26,724 nucleotides of DNA from a virus. Every line of letters begins with the position of its first letter. Within the stretch, counting starts at the first letter, position 1. The stretch covers positions 1-26,724 of the IMG/VR virus record IMGVR_UViG_3300010883_000359. One strand, written 5' to 3'. The translations under genes and the position numbers were made by a program. Below are positions 23,601-26,724 of this stretch, piece after piece. Under the pieces are notes generated by a model. It made no database searches, was not told the DNA's origin, and saw only the letters and a list, made by a program, of their open reading frames with translations.

Positions 23601-23822
23601 GCAAATAATGAAATTAAAGCAAGAGGAATTGGTATGTGGGGTGAAGGTGATGAACAATTTGCAAGTTCTGCGTTACTTTCAGATTTGAAATCAAATTTAA
23701 CTCCGCCAGAGCAACAATTTCCTGAGCCTAATATGTTTAATAGTGGAAAACCTTTAACAGAACAACTTGCAGAAAATGTGCTTTTCCCTGCTGTTGATAA
23801 GTTTAAAGGAGTAGAATATTAA
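20643..23822 (+). CDS. large internal virion/ejection protein
   Basis: A protein of 1059 residues, the longest in the window, at the site where podovirus-type phages encode their largest ejected protein. Visible features are a Pro-rich N-terminus, hydrophobic Gly/Ala segments (LTYLMGGGAGMVVTKATG and ADVAIVGTLIGSAHFLQRAI), an Ala-rich helical coil (ATATAASTAARAADEFEKTIKGMF), and a Lys/Glu-rich C-terminal half. No transglycosylase or peptidase motif is recognisable. The start is uncertain: GTG codons occur at 20628, 20631, 20634 and 20643; the last gives an 8-base overlap and the start VANGNSTDFYQLLD, which I prefer. Confidence 0.6.
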   Translation: MANGNSTDFYQLLDTTAGQQAPSLLNASSPDYTPPTEPPIQVPPVDTGLKSTVNFDSFTKDKEIRNVVFDFTEEPEGLLKKGKELADKHNGKVSVKVWLGEGHDLPFKHEDGSPISDNEIKTTAENILYKNGYLTPTEPTLVSSEDRAPSIGGSTEGYEESLWDKQPSVGSTAFDAFADVVNPYLAGTEYGEIGTDTPQWEKDELVPKRFTHPKNPEQQLTNDQAVEIYGFPNKVEQYKSDFPLFHEDVFETPPMSQTEKFMKGVEGLTYLMGGGAGMVVTKATGAKWLGSDFAKKLFSKVTPMSGGKVDMYGTSVQNVMRNLFPAYGDLVIQATKPAAKFALSIQPTALFSGGAAWLTDKTAKRIAASETGFYENSELFAGYYIDEQGELTRYDAGVYADTVNGINPNPSQSDVETHFDNITEQNLDKASEKAVKTGKLFYGFTLAGETLLAGIWKLIKPNVGLMDEESKALQKFAQETEFGGIPLPLMPKELIGKDPLFLENFSKAFRITGANPKQVDAIANILEAPPNQVNTLLRETILAEIAKDASDATATAASTAARAADEFEKTIKGMFADTISGKIPKTKIRQEVDIVSPSGKVIKTTEASKKGYREPTTVIEDVIRKSGIWDETDEVFKVTDKAKIKEIEELKVRFLENYKPTGKPQIFDPRSIRDYGMFSDKGNRIVDELIRVAETNKNTLESPYQAVLAQLGVLSKSNPKKYGEALDSMIAEEVFEEMASRGLIKAGDDAVGDLPISQMRTLDDLIIKNKGEAPFGNLDDIAIGAERTNIPMERKYPEIFGLESKNEWKDFHVTERIEDLFSMSTKRIDELKQQATTKQRKRSSHYLDGEKLFENWERMSKAGMFDDLSKATRERLRNLVVYVDRVGDNLGGEPASLLKSMSPSIRDNAGRLITVMPLVSEDLFTGGGVGTPFTQTTPADVAIVGTLIGSAHFLQRAISNPRSMLSRWLTKGYLDSSATTAAINAIANNEIKARGIGMWGEGDEQFASSALLSDLKSNLTPPEQQFPEPNMFNSGKPLTEQLAENVLFPAVDKFKGVEY

Positions 23823-24028
23823 TGGCTAATCCAATTTATACAGTAAGTGGTAGTGATGCAGAAACAATTAGAACTGAATTAATGATAATACTTGCGAGTA
23901 TATCAGATAGACTAGATGCTATTGAAGGTCAACGTGGGTACGGAATAATAAGCAACAGACTGGACATTGTTGATGATAACCAACATAGACTTCATGGGTT
24001 CACTAATGAATCAACACCAACATCATAA
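23822..24028 (+). CDS. small helical tail-associated protein
   Basis: A 68-residue protein with a heptad-like helix (IRTELMIILASISDRLDAIEGQ, then SNRLDIVDDNQHRLHGF), suggesting a short trimeric coiled coil. Its start overlaps the stop of the large ejection protein (TAATG) and it lies 12 bases before the fibre gene. Such small coiled-coil proteins can act as tail adaptors or fibre chaperones. Not recognised beyond that. Confidence 0.6.
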   Translation: MANPIYTVSGSDAETIRTELMIILASISDRLDAIEGQRGYGIISNRLDIVDDNQHRLHGFTNESTPTS

Positions 24029-24040
24029 TGAGAGAATAAA

Positions 24041-25870
24041 ATGGGAACAGTAACGAAAGGTAAGATATTCCGTTCAGATTTACAACAATTTGACGGGACA
24101 CTATCTAAAAGCAGAATCAACTCATCAGGTGGGAGTGAGTCAGGATTATCGGTTAATGATTATATAGACGTACTTCAGGTATTCGGTGGCGGTGATACGG
24201 ACAATATGACTGATGCAACAATATCGACTGCGATTAGTTCATTAGGTACTACAAATATTGGCTTACTATTTGCAACAGGTACTTGGACAATATCAGGTTC
24301 ACTTAGTATTCCTTCAAACTTTACTGTCATTACTCCTGCAGGTTGTATATTCAGCGTGGCATCAGGTCAGACTTTAACTATTGCAGGTGTATTTGAAAGA
24401 CAACATGGCACGTTCTCAGGCGGTAGCGGTACAGTTACTATTTCAGGAACAGATGTTTTAGCAACAAGTTCCACATCTTCTCATTTTGCGGCAGATACAG
24501 GTAATGCTGATGTCTATGTTATTGACCCTGCGGATAATCCATCAGGGTATGTTGCAGGACAGATGTTTGCTTTTAAGGCAAAGAACGATAACACAGGTGC
24601 TTGTACTCTCAATGTCGAAAATCTTGGTGCAAAGAATATTAAAAAGTACGACTCAGATGGCACATTAGATGCTTTAGAGGCAGGGGATATAATTGAAGAC
24701 CAAGTAGTTCGTGTAACCTATGACGGTACGCAATTTCAATTAGTTCCAAACATTCAGTTATCAGGAAATATAGTTACAACAACAACTGATAACGTCTATA
24801 CAAAAACAGAAACATGGAAACAGGGTGCAGATGTAGCAAGTGCTACTTCACTACCTATTGATGTTGATGGTAACTTCTTTGATGTTACTGGCACGGCTAC
24901 TGTAACGTCTTTTGCTACTAAAGGTATTGGTACATTCGTTGTCTTACAGTTTGATGGTGCTTGTACGCTGACACATCATGTTAATGATTTAATACTACCA
25001 AGTGGTGGGAATATTACGACAGCGGCAGGTGATATAGGTATTTTTTATGAATATGCGGCGGCTGACTGGAGATGTATTTCTTACACGGGAAAGAACGCAG
25101 TCTTTGGTTCAGTAACATCATCTGGAGATATTACAAGTGCAGGAACACTTAATGCGACAGGCGATACTTCAGCAGGTGATGATGCGGCAATAGGATTTAC
25201 AGCCGCAGAAGGATTAATCCTGACAGGTCAGGGTGCAACTAATGATATAACGATAAAGAATGATGCTGATACAGTAGTTGCTAAAGTCGCAACAGGCACT
25301 ACTGTTCTTGATTTAACAACTGCCCTTGCAATAGCAGATGGTGGAACAGGTGCGACTACTGCTGCGGCGGCGGCGACAGCATTAGGACAACCAACTTATG
25401 CTAAAGCGGATATAACTTCTGCTACAAATATGACAATTCCGACAACAGGTAATTACTTTGATGTCACAGCTACAAACACAATCGTTACTCTTGCTGTTGC
25501 CGCTAATCGTCATTTCTTTTTACAATTTGATGGTGTACTTACGCTTACACATGATGGGACTGATATAGACCTTCCGTCAGGGGCTAACATAACAACTGCG
25601 GCAGGGGACGTTGCGGAATTTTATAGCATAGCTACAAATGACGTAAGTTGCGTAAACTATACTAGGGCTGATGGTTCAGCAGTTGCAGGTGGTGGTGCAG
25701 GTGGTCTTGAAGATGAAGGAGGTAATGTAGTGGGAATTGAAAATCATATAACAACAGCAGGAAGTTTCACAGTAACTAATGGCAAGAACTTAGTAACTGG
25801 CGGACCCTTTACAATCGCGAGTAGCCATGTCGTTACGGTAGGTTCTGGCGAAACATGGACGGTGGTATAA
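24041..25870 (+). CDS. tail fibre/spike protein with internal duplication
   Basis: A 609-residue Thr/Ser/Gly/Ala-rich beta protein. The N-terminal part (about 80-150) has a parallel-beta look (GTWTISGSLSIPSNFTVITPAGCIFSVASGQTLTIAG). Two related segments follow at about residues 268-350 and 455-543, each running (ATSLPIDVDGNFFDVTGT / ATNMTIPTTGNYFDVTAT)...LQFDG...TLTH...LPSG.NITTAAGD. Between them is DGGTGATTAAAAATALG, the Gly/Ala-rich motif common before tail fibre ends. The C-terminus repeats strand motifs (TNGKNLVTGGPFTIASSHVVTVGSGETWTVV), also frequent at fibre tips. Likely the receptor-binding or fibre shaft protein. It is followed closely by further fibre-type genes. Confidence 0.75.
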   Translation: MGTVTKGKIFRSDLQQFDGTLSKSRINSSGGSESGLSVNDYIDVLQVFGGGDTDNMTDATISTAISSLGTTNIGLLFATGTWTISGSLSIPSNFTVITPAGCIFSVASGQTLTIAGVFERQHGTFSGGSGTVTISGTDVLATSSTSSHFAADTGNADVYVIDPADNPSGYVAGQMFAFKAKNDNTGACTLNVENLGAKNIKKYDSDGTLDALEAGDIIEDQVVRVTYDGTQFQLVPNIQLSGNIVTTTTDNVYTKTETWKQGADVASATSLPIDVDGNFFDVTGTATVTSFATKGIGTFVVLQFDGACTLTHHVNDLILPSGGNITTAAGDIGIFYEYAAADWRCISYTGKNAVFGSVTSSGDITSAGTLNATGDTSAGDDAAIGFTAAEGLILTGQGATNDITIKNDADTVVAKVATGTTVLDLTTALAIADGGTGATTAAAAATALGQPTYAKADITSATNMTIPTTGNYFDVTATNTIVTLAVAANRHFFLQFDGVLTLTHDGTDIDLPSGANITTAAGDVAEFYSIATNDVSCVNYTRADGSAVAGGGAGGLEDEGGNVVGIENHITTAGSFTVTNGKNLVTGGPFTIASSHVVTVGSGETWTVV

Positions 25871-25871
25871 T

Positions 25872-26372
25872 ATGAGTACATTAAAGGTTGACACGATTCA
25901 AACTGTTGCAGGAGCTGAACAAGCTAGATTAGTTCAAGTTGAACATACAATGTCTGTTGCAGAATCATCTGGTACAACTGTTATTGTATATGACGATACA
26001 AAAATGACGAGCAGCGAAGGAAATGAGTTCTTAACAAGAACAATTACTCCCACTAATTCAAGCAATATTCTTTATGTTGAAGGGTCTATCCAAGTCGGTT
26101 TTAATGGCTCTAGTATAGCCGCGCTAGTTGGTTTATTTCAAGATTCAATCGGGGATTCATTGGCGGCTTGGGATGGGAATATAGATGATGCGAATACCAC
26201 ACTATCAATCCCTTTTCATTATCAAATGGCGGCAGGAACAACATCTCAAATTGAATTTAAAATACGTGCAGGGTCAAACACAGGAGGGACATTTTTTATG
26301 AATAAAGGTAATGCGTCCTTATGGGGTGGTGTTGTTACTTCAATGTTAAAAGTTATAGAGGTACGTGTATGA
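25872..26372 (+). CDS. fibre-tip or receptor-binding type protein
   Basis: A 166-residue protein beginning MSTLKVDTIQTVAGA, a start shared by many environmental phage fibre proteins, followed by a beta-sandwich-like domain (FLTRTITPTNSSNILYVEGSIQVGFNGSSIAALVGLFQD...) ending in SMLKVIEVRV. It lies one base after the main fibre gene. The N-terminal motif probably attaches to the fibre or tail and the C-terminal domain forms the tip. It overlaps the next gene by 4 bases (ATGA). Confidence 0.7.
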   Translation: MSTLKVDTIQTVAGAEQARLVQVEHTMSVAESSGTTVIVYDDTKMTSSEGNEFLTRTITPTNSSNILYVEGSIQVGFNGSSIAALVGLFQDSIGDSLAAWDGNIDDANTTLSIPFHYQMAAGTTSQIEFKIRAGSNTGGTFFMNKGNASLWGGVVTSMLKVIEVRV

Positions 26373-26653
26373 AAATAAATAATCCAACATCCTTGTCATG
26401 GAAATACCCTAATGTTGGTGGTATATCAACAAGAGATGGAGTCATAACAGAATGGCCTAGTTCATTACCTGAGTTAACACAGGAATTAGTTGATTCCATA
26501 GAAGCTGAGTGGACTGCGAGTGAGGGGCATAAAGAGGATAGAAGAAAATCTTATCCACGAATTGAAGAACAATTAGACGACCTATACCATAACGGAATAA
26601 CTGGTTGGTCAGCAACTATTAAGAAAATCAAAGATCAGTACCCAAAGGCTTAG
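26369..26653 (+). CDS. small tail-assembly-type protein
   Basis: A 94-residue protein from ATG 26369 (ATGA overlap with the previous stop). It begins MKINNPTSLSWKYPNVGGISTRDGVITEWPS and ends with YPRIEEQLDDLYHNGITGWSATIKKIKDQYPK. The ending Y-P-x-I-x-x-Q-L-D-x-L-Y/W-H is common in small phage proteins next to tail fibres, often annotated as tail assembly or XkdW-like. An earlier ATG at 26321 lies inside the upstream gene and is not used. Confidence 0.65.
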   Translation: MKINNPTSLSWKYPNVGGISTRDGVITEWPSSLPELTQELVDSIEAEWTASEGHKEDRRKSYPRIEEQLDDLYHNGITGWSATIKKIKDQYPKA

Positions 26654-26664
26654 AGGAATAAAAT

Positions 26665-26724
26665 ATGAGTACATTAACAAGCACAGATTTAACAGTAGCA
26701 GATGCTAATATTACAACGCTTAAA
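26665..26724 (+). CDS. fibre-type gene, 5' end only
   Basis: An ATG at 26665 after AGAGGAATAAAAT opens a frame that leaves the window after 20 codons (MSTLTSTDLTVADANITTLK). The start matches the MSTL-x-x-D-T/L opening of the gene at 25872 and is the type found in phage fibre or tail proteins that carry a C-terminal chaperone or tip domain. Nothing more can be said without the rest of the gene. Confidence 0.55.
   Translation, partial: MSTLTSTDLTVADANITTLK

Overview
The window is a 26.7 kb piece of a tailed double-stranded DNA phage genome. All genes are on the + strand, packed with short overlaps (ATGA, TAATG), in moderately AT-rich DNA. The order terminase, portal, scaffold, capsid, connector, P22-gp10-like tail protein, ejection-type proteins and fibres suggests a short-tailed (podovirus-like) virion. 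The style of the small proteins is that of environmental, probably marine, phages. The sequence does not identify the host, and no integrase, repressor, polymerase, tRNA or CRISPR array is visible here.

Layout. (1) Positions 1-1245: the end of a YbcO-like nuclease, a RusA-like resolvase whose two halves lie in different frames, and several tiny overlapping unknown genes. (2) Positions 1226-4100: a coupled cassette of a ParB-like protein, an asparagine-synthetase-type PP-loop ATP pyrophosphatase, a cytosine-C5 DNA methyltransferase and a CmoA-like protein. (3) Positions 4102-5281: NinB-like, late-antiterminator-like and a small unknown gene. Regions 1 and 3 together resemble a lambdoid nin/Q region into which the cassette has been placed. 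(4) Positions 5282-5395: a GC-rich run of nested inverted repeats just before the terminase genes. (5) Positions 5396-11863: small and large terminase, portal, zinc ribbon, scaffold, major capsid and decoration proteins, ending in a probable terminator. (6) Positions 11913-13757: two small genes and a glycosyltransferase-methyltransferase fusion. (7) Positions 13823-23822: connectors, tail hub, GNAT and three ejection-type proteins. (8) Positions 23822 to the end: fibre region, cut by the window edge.

The main discovery candidate is the 1701-4100 cassette. The C5 methyltransferase has Arg in place of the usual Asn of motif X (GRSVPP instead of GNSVPP). As I recall, this is the kind of change that lets engineered C5 methyltransferases take carboxy-SAM and make 5-carboxymethylcytosine. 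The gene directly downstream resembles CmoA, the enzyme that makes carboxy-SAM. The gene directly upstream resembles the amide-forming half of asparagine synthetase. A coherent reading is: make carboxy-SAM, carboxymethylate cytosine in phage DNA, then activate that carboxylate with ATP and amidate it or couple an amine. This would be a natural DNA hypermodification pathway. It is inferred from sequence only and no activity is shown.
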